A DNA stretch of 64,000 bases from CAVQWH01 sp963718685 (GTDB lineage Bacteria; Patescibacteriota; Saccharimonadia; Saccharimonadales; Saccharimonadaceae). The first letter of the stretch is position 1. The number at the start of each line of letters is the position of its first letter. Both the position numbers and the translations under genes were made by a program. The notes under the pieces were generated by a model, which saw nothing but the letters and a program-made list of their open reading frames with translations, searched no databases and was not told the origin of the DNA. Below are positions 43,014-51,941 of this stretch, piece by piece. Location: positions 186,001-250,000 of the forward strand of contig OY970356.1 in assembly GCA_963718685.1 (NCBI GenBank), read 5' to 3'.

Positions 43014-43760
43014 ATGAGTGAGATAATTAAACTATCAGCCAATAACCAAGAGTTTTCAGCTTACGTAAATGCACCGGCAGCCAAACCAAAAGGCGGTCTA
43101 ATCGTAATACATGAAGTTTGGGGGCTAAATAATCACACAAAAGATGTGGCCAATAGGTTTGTTAACGAGGGCTACGAGGTTATAGCCCCTGATTTGTTAG
43201 GTGACATAGCTCCAGAGCCTGAGTTATCTAAAAAAATACAGGAAGGTTTATTTAATCCGGATCCTGAAAAGCGCAATCAAACCCAGCCAAAGCTGAGGGA
43301 GCTGCTAGCACCAACTAAAGCTCCAGGATTTGCCGAAGTTACTATAGAAAAGCTAAAAATCTGCCTAGAGTATTTAGCTAGCAAGCCGGAAGTAGGGGAT
43401 AAGGTAGCAAGCGTGGGGTTTTGTTTTGGCGGAAGTTACAGCTTTAGCTTAGCTGTTCATGAGCCGCGGCTAAAAGCGGCAGTGCCATTCTATGGCCATG
43501 CCGACTTTGAAGTTGAGCAGCTAGGGCAAATCAATTGCCCCGTTTTAGCTTTTTATGGTGAGAACGATCATGGCCTTGTCGATAATTTGCCTGAGCTGGA
43601 AGACAAAATGCAAGCTGCCGGTGTAGACTTTTCATCGCAAGTTTACCCTAGTTGCGGCCATGCATTTTTTAACGACACCAACCCGTATTCTTATAACAAG
43701 GAGGCTGCCACTGATGCTTGGCAGCGGACTTTAGGTTTCTTGAGTAGTCATTTAGCCTAG
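43014..43760 (+). CDS. Dienelactone hydrolase-family alpha/beta hydrolase
   Basis: The 248-aa protein has the dienelactone hydrolase fold and a cysteine nucleophile. GFCFGGSYSF (about residues 135-144) holds the nucleophile Cys, the Asp is in YGENDHGLVD, and the His is in CGHAFFND. In known members it cleaves dienelactones or other esters in chloroaromatic or carbohydrate pathways; the true substrate here is unknown. The ATG at 43014 is preferred because TATAAT lies at 43001-43006, 7 nt upstream, so the transcript is leaderless and earlier in-frame ATGs lie within or before the promoter. It is convergent with the ABC exporter. Confidence 0.92.
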   Translation: MSEIIKLSANNQEFSAYVNAPAAKPKGGLIVIHEVWGLNNHTKDVANRFVNEGYEVIAPDLLGDIAPEPELSKKIQEGLFNPDPEKRNQTQPKLRELLAPTKAPGFAEVTIEKLKICLEYLASKPEVGDKVASVGFCFGGSYSFSLAVHEPRLKAAVPFYGHADFEVEQLGQINCPVLAFYGENDHGLVDNLPELEDKMQAAGVDFSSQVYPSCGHAFFNDTNPYSYNKEAATDAWQRTLGFLSSHLA

Positions 43761-43761
43761 C

Positions 43762-44508
43762 CTAAGCTTCGATACGATTGAAGCGGTTAACTGCAAAAGC
43801 TATACAAGCCACCATTGTGACAATCATAACTATAACGTCCGGCACGATTCCAAAGTGGCTTTGGTTGATTAGCGCCCAGCGCAGAGCGTCAACCGCGTAA
43901 CTTAACGGGTTGATTGAAGCTAAAAACTGTAAAACAGCCGGAGCATGATCCAGCGGGTAAAGTGCGCTGGAGAGGAAGAAAAGGGGAAATATCAAGAAGT
44001 TATTTATACCCTGAAAGCCTTGGAAATCTTCAACCATTGAAGCCAGGCCGGCCCCAAAGCTTGTGAGAGCTATGCTTAAAACTATCATGAAAATAAGAGC
44101 TAGCGGCACTAACAGCCAATTGTATGGGCGAAACCCCAAAGCAAAAGAAATAACAAAAACTAGCACAGCTTGCAGGAGCGCTATAGTTGCACCACCCAAC
44201 GCATTGCCAAGTAAAACTTTGAGCCGAGAAATTGGCGCTACGAGCATTTCTTTTAAGAAACCAAATCTTTTGTCGAATAAAATCTGAATTCCCCAAAACA
44301 CGCCTGCAAATAATAAGGTTTGAACGATGATGCCGGGTACTAAGAATTCGATGTAGTTACCTTCACCAGCTCGTTTATAAACGGCACCGATTCCGTAACC
44401 AAGCGCCAGCAAAAAGAGAATTGGCTGCCCGATCGCTCCCAAGACTCTTGAGCGACTGCGTAAATAACGCTGCATTTGTCTAAGCCATAAAATATAAACT
44501 GCTTCCAT
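43762..44508 (-). CDS. ABC-2 type transporter permease
   Basis: A 248-aa permease of the DrrB/NodJ type with six predicted membrane helices. The ABC-2 signature, with QNNFLIFP-like text near the centre (GINNFLIFPLFFLSSALYPLD), is present. It would form an exporter with the ATPase encoded just upstream on the same strand (4 nt apart). Substrates of such pairs are often drugs, lipids or polysaccharides; nothing in the sequence decides this. The pair converges with the dienelactone hydrolase gene. Confidence 0.9.
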   Translation of the reverse strand: MEAVYILWLRQMQRYLRSRSRVLGAIGQPILFLLALGYGIGAVYKRAGEGNYIEFLVPGIIVQTLLFAGVFWGIQILFDKRFGFLKEMLVAPISRLKVLLGNALGGATIALLQAVLVFVISFALGFRPYNWLLVPLALIFMIVLSIALTSFGAGLASMVEDFQGFQGINNFLIFPLFFLSSALYPLDHAPAVLQFLASINPLSYAVDALRWALINQSHFGIVPDVIVMIVTMVACIAFAVNRFNRIEA

Positions 44509-44512
44509 CTTG

Positions 44513-45319
44513 CTACCTCAACCTACTGTTTCTCATGGCGCCGCGCACGTTTAAGCCGTCGTTTGCCATTGAAGTTTCGTCACGAACTGTCCGGCCTGTT
44601 AGCTTTAAGTAAGCCTCTTCTAGATTTTTCGTCTTAGTTTGTTTGGCTAATTGCTTAGTCGTGCCGGTAGTAATGATTTTACCGTGATCAATAATAGCAA
44701 TACGCTGTGCCACTGCCTCGGCTTCATCTAAATAATGGGTCGTAAAGAAAATCGTCATTGATTTTTCTTTGTTTAATTTTTTAACGTAATCCCAAAGTAG
44801 ATTGCGAGTTTGCGTATCAAGACCCAAGGTCGGTTCATCTAAAAACAGAATTTTTGGATGATGCAGTAATCCACGGGCAATTTCCAGCCGACGGCGCATC
44901 CCGCCGGAATAGGTTTTTACGTAAGAATCGCGCCTACTCCACAGGTCCATTAGCTTTAAAAGATCCTCGATACTTTTTTCGCGAGTTTCCTTAGGAACTT
45001 TATATAAGACTGCGTGTATCATCATGTTCTCGTAGGCGGTTAGTTCTTCTTCTAAAGCCGGATCCTGGAAGACAATTCCAAAAGATTTACGCGCGGCATC
45101 TTGCTCACGAGTAACGTCGTGGCCATTTAACATAAGCTCACCTTCGGTTGGGCGGAGCATAGTGGTAAGCATACTGATGGTCGTACTTTTTCCGGCGCCA
45201 TTAGGGCCTAAGAAAGCAAATATTTCTCCTCGTTTAATATCAAAAGAAATATTATTTACGGCTACGATTTTGCCAAAGTGTTTGCTAACCCCTTGGGCTG
45301 AAATGATAGATTTTACCAT
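44513..45319 (-). CDS. ABC transporter ATP-binding protein (DrrA type)
   Basis: The 268-aa ATPase has Walker A GPNGAGKST (about 38-46), the Q loop, the signature YSGGMRRRLEIARGL, and Walker B ILFLDEPTLGLD. It belongs to the family that powers ABC-2 exporters of the DrrAB kind. Its ATG is the first of the two-gene unit. A minus-strand promoter shares the region with the purF-like gene, which is divergent, with about 75 nt between the two starts. Confidence 0.94.
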   Translation of the reverse strand: MVKSIISAQGVSKHFGKIVAVNNISFDIKRGEIFAFLGPNGAGKSTTISMLTTMLRPTEGELMLNGHDVTREQDAARKSFGIVFQDPALEEELTAYENMMIHAVLYKVPKETREKSIEDLLKLMDLWSRRDSYVKTYSGGMRRRLEIARGLLHHPKILFLDEPTLGLDTQTRNLLWDYVKKLNKEKSMTIFFTTHYLDEAEAVAQRIAIIDHGKIITTGTTKQLAKQTKTKNLEEAYLKLTGRTVRDETSMANDGLNVRGAMRNSRLR

Positions 45320-45394
45320 ATATTAATTACCATTATAGCTCATTATAATTATTAATATCAACATACGAAGAAGCGCAACTGGTATAATTCGTAT

Positions 45395-46762
45395 GTGAGA
45401 GGAATCAATGAAAAATGTGCAGTAATAGCCGTTACTAATCAAAGGGATTTTGATGTAGCCCGTCTAGTCTACCTTGGTCTCTGGTCGATGCAGCATCGCG
45501 GACAGGACAGTTCGGGCATCGCTTCATACGATGATAATAATTTACATATCCACAAGAATTCCGGGCTGGTAAGCCGCGTCTACGACCAATCTTCACTTGA
45601 TAGCCTAAAGGGACGCGTAGCAATCGGCCATAACCGTTACTCTACGGCGGGCGGACAAGATTACAAACTAAACCAACCCTATACGAGTGAGAGTATAGGG
45701 TTTGCCTTTGCTCATAACGGTAATTTGCCTTATGTGGAAAAATTAAAGAAATATACACGAGAAAACCGACTGCTTTCAAAAGGCCTTAACGATTCCGGTC
45801 TCATGGCTTTGGTCATAGGCAATGAGTTAAAAAAGACAAGCTCTATTACACAATCTGTTAAAAACTGCTGGCCTTTATTTACCGGTGCGTTTTGCTGTGT
45901 CGGTTTATACAAAGACAAAGTTTTTGCTTTTAGAGACAGTCATGGAATTCGTCCGCTAGCTCTCGGCAGAACCAGCAATGGTTACTTAGTGGCTTCGGAA
46001 ACTGCGGCTTTAGATATTATCGGTGCAGATTTTTTACGTTATGTTCGTCCCGGCGAGCTGGTTATTTTTTCAGGTAAGAAACTTGAGTCCGTGCAAATTG
46101 AAAAAGGATCTGAACAAGTTGATGCCTTTGAGTTTGTGTATTTAGCAAGACCGGATAGCCGGGTCAGTGGCCAGAGCATTTATTCCGCCCGTTGTCGTGC
46201 AGGCCGATTGCTTGCAAAAACCGCTCCGGTTAAGGCCGATATTGTTTTAGGAGTACCCGATTCAGGGTTGCCGGCTGCAACAGGATATTCGCAAGCTTCT
46301 GGAATACCCAGCGAGATGGGTCTACTCAAAAATCGGTATATCGGACGCACTTTTATTGAACCGGAAAAAATACGCCGCTCTAGCGTTGAGCTGAAATTTA
46401 ATGTAATTGTCGAGGAAGTGGCCGGAAAAGACATCGTGTTAATCGATGATTCGCTAGTAAGGGGCAATACTTTAAAATATGTCATTCGCATACTAAAAGA
46501 TTATGGCGCTAAAAAGATACATGTACGAATCGCATCTCCGCCAGTAAAATATCCTGATTTTTACGGTATCGACACGCCTCATGGAAACGACTTGGTTGCT
46601 CACCAGCACAGTGAAAAACAAATTACTAAAATGATTGGTGCGGACAGCTTAGCGTTTTTGCCGTTAAACGATTTTGTTAGCAGCACCGGGTTGCCAAAAG
46701 AAAAGCTATGTCTTTCCAGTTTTAATGGGGTTTATCCGATTAAAGTGCCGTATTCTATCTAG
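45395..46762 (+). CDS. purF: Amidophosphoribosyltransferase (PurF type)
   Basis: PurF makes 5-phosphoribosylamine from PRPP and glutamine, the first step of purine synthesis. The N-terminal Ntn glutaminase domain has the catalytic cysteine at residue 8 (NEKCAVIAV), GLWSMQHRGQDSSGIA, and IGHNRYST. The phosphoribosyltransferase domain has VLIDDSLVRGNTL. Start GTG 45395 sits 6 nt after a TATAAT box (45383-45388), so a leaderless GTG is likely; a short propeptide would be removed. No other purine gene lies nearby. In host-dependent CPR members the pathway is usually absent, so its role may be narrower. Confidence 0.9.
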   Translation: MRGINEKCAVIAVTNQRDFDVARLVYLGLWSMQHRGQDSSGIASYDDNNLHIHKNSGLVSRVYDQSSLDSLKGRVAIGHNRYSTAGGQDYKLNQPYTSESIGFAFAHNGNLPYVEKLKKYTRENRLLSKGLNDSGLMALVIGNELKKTSSITQSVKNCWPLFTGAFCCVGLYKDKVFAFRDSHGIRPLALGRTSNGYLVASETAALDIIGADFLRYVRPGELVIFSGKKLESVQIEKGSEQVDAFEFVYLARPDSRVSGQSIYSARCRAGRLLAKTAPVKADIVLGVPDSGLPAATGYSQASGIPSEMGLLKNRYIGRTFIEPEKIRRSSVELKFNVIVEEVAGKDIVLIDDSLVRGNTLKYVIRILKDYGAKKIHVRIASPPVKYPDFYGIDTPHGNDLVAHQHSEKQITKMIGADSLAFLPLNDFVSSTGLPKEKLCLSSFNGVYPIKVPYSI

Positions 46763-47022
46763 TAATCTAAGTGGGATTTTTTAGAGAGTTTACTTTGAGC
46801 TGCCAGCGTACCCGACAAAGCTATGGCAAGATAAATCAAACCGGTAAAGCATGCTTGTAAGAGATGTGAGTGCAAAGTAATAACCAAGTAAGTACCACTG
46901 GCCACAGTTCCTACTATCAACCCATAGCTGGCATAAAGCTTTGTTTTTGAAGGCCTGAAAAATAGATAAGTGGTGTAGCCGAGGCTAAACAGGGCGATTG
47001 TAATGTGAAGAAGCAATATCAT
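46759..47022 (-). CDS. Small membrane protein downstream of cyoE
   Basis: An 87-aa protein with three predicted helices (about 2-20, 30-52 and 57-77). I do not recognise a family. It starts 16 nt after the cyoE stop, in the same direction, so it is probably the last gene of the oxidase operon and may assist assembly or heme handling. Its end overlaps the convergent purF gene by 4 nt. Confidence 0.65.
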   Translation of the reverse strand: MILLLHITIALFSLGYTTYLFFRPSKTKLYASYGLIVGTVASGTYLVITLHSHLLQACFTGLIYLAIALSGTLAAQSKLSKKSHLDY

Positions 47023-47038
47023 GAAATTAGTTTAGCAC

Positions 47039-47905
47039 TCATGGTAGGATTGCGCCAACTGCCAGCATTAAGCACAGCGCTAAAAGATTTATTAAAGAAA
47101 AATGGAACATCTTTCTGGCCCACGCGTTGCTGTTTTTTGCTTTTAAGCCTTTAGCGCCTAGCCAGATCCAATAAATCCCCAGCAAAGCCATAACGATAAA
47201 ATAAATATATCCCGTATAACCTAGCGGCGTTAAAAGAAGTGCGGCGACGACAAAGGCTACTGTGTAAATAAATATTTGAGTTTTGGTGCTTTTTGTACCT
47301 TTGACAACCGACATGACGGGAATGCCAGCTTTTTTATACTCGTCTCTGCGGTAAATAGCGATTGAGTAAAACTCAGGGAACTGCCAGAAAAATAACATCA
47401 AGAAAAGTAAGATTGCCGCTAGGTCTATTTGATCCGACACTGCTATATAACCGGCAAATATCGGCGTAGCTCCAGATATGCTGCCTACCAATGTGCCGTG
47501 AATAGACTTACGTTTTGAAAATGCGCCGTACAGCCAAACGTATACGATAAACCCAAACACGCCAACGCTAACTACCAACCAGTTCACCCATAAGGCTAAG
47601 ATTACAATGCCGGCTACTACTAGCATGACTGACATAATTAAAGCGTGCCATCCTGGGATTTCTCCGCTGGCAAGGGCGCGGGTCTTGGTGCGTTGCATAA
47701 CGCTGTCGATATCTTGGTCCAGATAATTATTAAGCACGCAGGCTGAGGCGATTACAAAGGTTGTACCGACAACAGTAGCAATAAAAAGCTTTAAATCAAA
47801 AGCTTTAAAATATCCGGCTGCCAGCAAAAATCCTGCCACAGTAGTCAAGACATTTCCGTATAAAACTCCGGGTTTGGTCAGTGAATAGTATTTTTTAATC
47901 GGCAC
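47039..47905 (-). CDS. cyoE: Protoheme IX farnesyltransferase (heme O synthase)
   Basis: CyoE/CtaB adds a farnesyl group to heme b to make heme o for the oxidase. The 288-aa membrane protein has nine hydrophobic segments and the prenyltransferase motif NNYLDQDIDSVMQRTKTRAL, with the second acidic region near the middle. It directly follows cyoD (1-nt overlap at 47905). Its presence means heme o can be made for the bo3 oxidase, given a source of heme. Confidence 0.96.
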   Translation of the reverse strand: MPIKKYYSLTKPGVLYGNVLTTVAGFLLAAGYFKAFDLKLFIATVVGTTFVIASACVLNNYLDQDIDSVMQRTKTRALASGEIPGWHALIMSVMLVVAGIVILALWVNWLVVSVGVFGFIVYVWLYGAFSKRKSIHGTLVGSISGATPIFAGYIAVSDQIDLAAILLFLMLFFWQFPEFYSIAIYRRDEYKKAGIPVMSVVKGTKSTKTQIFIYTVAFVVAALLLTPLGYTGYIYFIVMALLGIYWIWLGAKGLKAKNSNAWARKMFHFSLINLLALCLMLAVGAILP

Positions 47906-48294
47906 TAAAAGTCACCCTGGCTGTGTAGGTATTGGCGGATTGCGCTAGGCGATGACATCATGCGGTAGTTTAAGTTGCTCATAATCCATAGCGATCCGAT
48001 TACTACAATCAATATGATAAGAGCGGCAAAGAGTAAAACAAATAAGTTCCATCGCGGCTTGGATTCGCGGCCTAAGTGCAGGAAGCAAAACAGCTGCACT
48101 ATTAACTGAATAACTGCCAGTACGATGATGGCGCCTACTAAGTGCCAACCTATTAAGATATGATTTACAACTAACCAATACGCGCCTATCGTCAACAATA
48201 CTGACAGCACAAATCCTACTAGATACGATGCTAAACTACCTTGTCCAGAGTCATGGCGAGAGGTCACATGTTGAGAATGATTATTGGCACTCAT
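47905..48294 (-). CDS. cyoD: Cytochrome o ubiquinol oxidase subunit IV
   Basis: The 129-aa subunit has three predicted transmembrane helices, with the conserved GLPLLIQL-like core (LVVNHILIGWHLVGAII). CyoD helps assemble the copper centre of subunit I. The first 20 residues (SANNHSQHVTSRHDSGQG) are hydrophilic. It overlaps cyoC by 4 nt and cyoE by one base. Confidence 0.93.
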   Translation of the reverse strand: MSANNHSQHVTSRHDSGQGSLASYLVGFVLSVLLTIGAYWLVVNHILIGWHLVGAIIVLAVIQLIVQLFCFLHLGRESKPRWNLFVLLFAALIILIVVIGSLWIMSNLNYRMMSSPSAIRQYLHSQGDF

Positions 48295-48899
48295 GCTACC
48301 CCCATCATGTAAACTATTGTGAATATAAAGATCCAGACGATATCCAGGAAGTGCCAGAATAAACTCAGCATTGTCAGCCGTTTCATCATCGACTTAGTGA
48401 TACCTTGATACCTCACGCGCAACAACAGTACAGTCATCCATATTAACCCGATGGTTATGTGAAGCCCGTGGGTTCCGACTAAAGTAAAGAACGAAGACAA
48501 AAAGCCGCTTCTTTGCCAGCTGTTGCCATCAGCTACGAACTTGCTAAATTCACTTAGCTCCATTGCTAGGAAAGAAATGCCAAGCAAAAAGGTGACTATG
48601 AACCAGCCTATAACCTGTTGTTTATTGCTGCGCCGGGCTGCTAAAATACCTAAGCCACAAGTAAAGCTGCTGGTTAGCAAAATGAGAGTTTCTGCAAGCA
48701 CAAAAGATGGGCTAAACAAATCATGGCCCGCTGGTCCGCCGAATGTATTATTTCTTAGCACGGCATATGTTGCAAAAAGACTGGCAAACAGTACGCAGTC
48801 TGTCATAAGGTAAATCCAAAAACCAAATAGAGTTTTCGACTCTTCTTTTCGCTCTACGGCCGGATCTTTAATCTGCGGCTTAATAGCTATCTCACTCAT
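48291..48899 (-). CDS. cyoC: Cytochrome o ubiquinol oxidase subunit III
   Basis: CyoC is the third membrane subunit of bo3 oxidase, with five helices rather than the seven of the aa3 form. The 202-aa protein has the family's HGLHITIGLIWM and the E/K patterns near the amino end (KTLFGFWIYLMTDCVLFA). It overlaps both neighbours by 4 nt, so translation is coupled. Confidence 0.95.
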   Translation of the reverse strand: MSEIAIKPQIKDPAVERKEESKTLFGFWIYLMTDCVLFASLFATYAVLRNNTFGGPAGHDLFSPSFVLAETLILLTSSFTCGLGILAARRSNKQQVIGWFIVTFLLGISFLAMELSEFSKFVADGNSWQRSGFLSSFFTLVGTHGLHITIGLIWMTVLLLRVRYQGITKSMMKRLTMLSLFWHFLDIVWIFIFTIVYMMGVA

Positions 48900-50875
48900 G
48901 CATATTGCTCCCGCGAAGATTCTACTTTTTCCACTTGATTTGCCGGTATAACATACTCATTACTTTCGCTGGAAGTGCGAACTATGATTACAGTGATAAC
49001 AGCCAGTAAACCTATAATAGCTAGCCACCAAATATGCCAGATAGCCGCGAATCCGAAAACAAAAGCTCCGCCGGCAATAAACATGGCCATAGGTGTGTTT
49101 TTAGGCATTATAATGTCTTGATATTGCGGTTTTTCCTGGGAATGCCGAGAATGTTTGGTAGACCAAAACTCGTCTCGGTGGTGAACAGTTGGCATGGTGG
49201 CAAAGTTATAGTGAGGCGCGGGAGAGCTTGTAGACCATTCCAAAGTTCGGCCATTCCAAGGGTCGCCCGTGGTGTCAAGGTTTTCCTTACGCTTCCAAAT
49301 ACTGAAAGCTACTTGTAAGATTTGAAAACCTACGCCTAAGATAATAATACCTACACCTACTGCAGCGACGATGAACAACCCTTGCCAACCGAGCGAAGCG
49401 TCGTAGTGATCGAGCCGTCGGGTAGCTCCCATTAAGCCTAAAATATAAAGTGGCACAAAGGCTAGCAGAAAACCCGTCAACCAGCAGCCAAAGGCATATT
49501 TCCCTAAACGTTCGTTTAGTTTATATCCAAATATTTTTGGCCACCAATAAGTCAGTCCGGCAAAGAATCCGAATAACACGCCGCCGATAATCATAGTATG
49601 AAAGTGCGCCACCAAGAACAGGCTATTGTGTAGCTGAAAATCAGCCGGAGGCAAGGCGAGTATTACGCCGGCTGCGCCGCCAACAGTGAATGTAGCTATA
49701 AAGCCTAGGAACCATAACATCGGCGTCTTAAAACGTATTCTGCCTCGAAACATTGTAAACAGCCAGTTGAAAACTTTTACGCCGGTTGGAATAGCAATCA
49801 ACATAGTCATAATTCCGAAGAATCCATTGACATCTGCTCCGCCGCCCATAGTAAAGAAGTGGTGTAGCCAAACCGTAAAAGACAGGAAGGTGATTGCCGC
49901 GAGTGCAATAACCATAGATTTATATCCAAACAATTTTTTGCCTGAAAACGTAGGTACGACTTCCGAGAAAATCCCAAAGGCTGGCAAAACTAGAATATAA
50001 ACTTCGGGGTGGCCCCAGGCCCAAATTAAGTTAACGTACATCATGGCATTCCCGCCGCCGCCAGCAGTAAAGAAGTGCATACCCATTGTGCGGTCAAGGA
50101 ATAGCAGTGCCAACGTAGCAGTTAAGATTGGGAAGGCGAATGCCACTAAAGTCATACTATTTAGCACGCTCCAGGCAAACATCGGCATCTTCATGAGTGT
50201 CATGCCGGGACGACGCATTTTTAAAATGGTTACCAAAAAGTTAATTCCCGAAAGTAAACTGCCGACTCCAGCAATTTGCAAACTCCATATCCAATAATCT
50301 ACGCCTACGCCCGGGCTGTAACTGAGCTCTGAAAGCGGTGGATATGCCAACCAGCCAGCTGCTGAAAATTCACCGACAACTAGCGATAAATTAATAAGCA
50401 GCATTCCAGCCACGAAAAGCCAAAAGCTAGTGGCGTTTAAAAACGGAAATGCCACATCGCGTGCTCCAAGCTGGAGCGGTAAAATAAGGTTAATTATGCC
50501 AAACATCAGGCCCATTGCTACAAAGAAAATCATGATTGTGCCGTGGGCGGAAAAGACTTGCTGAAAAAGGTCTGTAGACAAAACGCCGTGAGAAGCTCCA
50601 ACCGAAGTAGCTTGTTGAGCCCGCATCATTAAGGCATCCGAGCCGCCTCTTAGGAGCATCAAACCTGCCACAATAATATACATCACGCCGATTTTCTTCG
50701 GATCCACAGTAGTCAGCCACTCTTTCCATAGCCACTTCCATTTTTTAAAGTATGTAATCAGCCCAAGAGCCACCAAGCTGCCAATTATAATCGATACTGC
50801 CGCGCCAGCAGTAATCGGATCGCTGGGGAATGCATCAAACGTGAGTTTTCCAAGCATGCTTCCGAATAACTGCAT
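48896..50875 (-). CDS. cyoB: Cytochrome o ubiquinol oxidase subunit I
   Basis: CyoB is the catalytic subunit that reduces oxygen. At 659 aa it is close to the E. coli length. The low-spin heme ligand is in SAHGTIMIFF (His106), the CuB histidine and cross-linked tyrosine in WGHPEVYILVLP, the histidine pair in LHHFFTMGG, and the heme ligands in VAHFHTMIIGG. The quinol-site residues (Arg71 and Asp75 of E. coli) are kept in RGGSDALMMRAQQA, so ubiquinol rather than cytochrome c should be the donor. It overlaps cyoA by one base and cyoC by 4. Confidence 0.97.
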   Translation of the reverse strand: MQLFGSMLGKLTFDAFPSDPITAGAAVSIIIGSLVALGLITYFKKWKWLWKEWLTTVDPKKIGVMYIIVAGLMLLRGGSDALMMRAQQATSVGASHGVLSTDLFQQVFSAHGTIMIFFVAMGLMFGIINLILPLQLGARDVAFPFLNATSFWLFVAGMLLINLSLVVGEFSAAGWLAYPPLSELSYSPGVGVDYWIWSLQIAGVGSLLSGINFLVTILKMRRPGMTLMKMPMFAWSVLNSMTLVAFAFPILTATLALLFLDRTMGMHFFTAGGGGNAMMYVNLIWAWGHPEVYILVLPAFGIFSEVVPTFSGKKLFGYKSMVIALAAITFLSFTVWLHHFFTMGGGADVNGFFGIMTMLIAIPTGVKVFNWLFTMFRGRIRFKTPMLWFLGFIATFTVGGAAGVILALPPADFQLHNSLFLVAHFHTMIIGGVLFGFFAGLTYWWPKIFGYKLNERLGKYAFGCWLTGFLLAFVPLYILGLMGATRRLDHYDASLGWQGLFIVAAVGVGIIILGVGFQILQVAFSIWKRKENLDTTGDPWNGRTLEWSTSSPAPHYNFATMPTVHHRDEFWSTKHSRHSQEKPQYQDIIMPKNTPMAMFIAGGAFVFGFAAIWHIWWLAIIGLLAVITVIIVRTSSESNEYVIPANQVEKVESSREQYA

Positions 50876-51840
50876 TACATTCTCATTCCATGCATATGCA
50901 TATGATTCATATCCGTAGATGAGCTATCGGTTTGATAATTATTAGGCGTATCATTCATACTATTGTGATTTAAAGTATTCATAGGCATCATGTATTTCAT
51001 CATTATCTCATCATAAAGGCCGTTTTGGATAGAAGAATAGTACTTAGGTTTATTGTATTCACTAGGCCTGGCAAGTTGATCATATGAACTTTGGCTAAGT
51101 TGGTTTGATGAACGTTTGACCTTACGGATCCAACGCTTGAAATATTTTTGTGAAGTAGACTTGGTTTTAAATGTCATACCGGCAAATCCTTTGCCGCTAA
51201 TATTCGCTGCAAACCCATTAAAAGTGCCACTTTGATTTGCTTGAAGATGCAACTGGGTCGACATCCCGGGCATGGCATAAATCTGGCCGCTAAGCTGAGG
51301 AATCCAAAAAGAGTTCATCGGAGCATCAGCTGTTATCCTAAAATTAATAGGTCGATTTACGGGAATTTGTAAATGATTTACAGAAGCGATATTTTGCTCA
51401 GGATAAATAAAAAGCCACTTCCAGTTTAAAGCGACTACTTGTATGTTCAATGGCTTGGTGTTTGACGCTAAAGGCTTATAAGGGTCAAGTGCGTGTGCGC
51501 TGTTCCAGGCTATGATTGAAAGTGTAAAAATAATTACCGAAGGAATTGCCCACCAAGTTAATTCAGCAAACTTATTGCCGTCTAGCTCAGGTGAATATTT
51601 GGCTTTAGTGTTACTTTCACGATATCTCCAGGCTATGATGGCTGTCATAGCAAAAACTGGCAATATGACTATTAAGCCCAAAACTGCGGCTATAATCATC
51701 AAACCCCGCTCTTTATCGGCGATAACGCCTTTTGGATTAAGGATTGCTACGTTTTTATCGTGCAAAAATACTGTCAGAGCCACTACTGCTATTAGGGCTA
51801 ATAGAATGAATAAGGCAACTTTATATTTTTTGTTAATCAT
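50875..51840 (-). CDS. cyoA: Cytochrome o ubiquinol oxidase subunit II
   Basis: This 321-aa subunit has two transmembrane helices (about 7-27 and 48-72) and a periplasmic-side cupredoxin-like domain with SFWIPQLSGQIYAMPGM. CuA ligands are absent, as in quinol oxidases. The lipobox cysteine of E. coli CyoA is not seen. The C-terminal tail is rich in Met, His and Asn (MNHMHMHGMRM), similar in style to the E. coli tail. Its start is 44 nt from the divergent acyltransferase region, with a palindrome in the leader. Confidence 0.95.
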   Translation of the reverse strand: MINKKYKVALFILLALIAVVALTVFLHDKNVAILNPKGVIADKERGLMIIAAVLGLIVILPVFAMTAIIAWRYRESNTKAKYSPELDGNKFAELTWWAIPSVIIFTLSIIAWNSAHALDPYKPLASNTKPLNIQVVALNWKWLFIYPEQNIASVNHLQIPVNRPINFRITADAPMNSFWIPQLSGQIYAMPGMSTQLHLQANQSGTFNGFAANISGKGFAGMTFKTKSTSQKYFKRWIRKVKRSSNQLSQSSYDQLARPSEYNKPKYYSSIQNGLYDEIMMKYMMPMNTLNHNSMNDTPNNYQTDSSSTDMNHMHMHGMRM

Positions 51841-51848
51841 AAGCCAAC

Positions 51849-51864
51849 TAACACGGTTGTGTTA
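51849..51864 (-). promoter_or_regulatory. Palindrome in the cyoA leader (possible operator)
   Basis: TAACAC, four bases, GTGTTA forms a 6+4+6 palindrome about 9 nt before the cyoA ATG. On the minus strand an extended -10 (TGTTAAAAT) lies just upstream, so the palindrome is at the transcription start or in the very short leader. Confidence 0.5.
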
Positions 51865-51941
51865 AGTATATTTTAACAGTCTACTTGATAAAATTACAAT
51901 CGTTTGCAATTTTAGATTTATTATTGTATGATTACGACAAT

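Noticed and set aside
50875..50915. Met/His-rich tail of CyoA as a new copper-binding domain
   Set aside because: E. coli CyoA ends in a similar Met/His-rich stretch, so the tail is within the normal range for the family.
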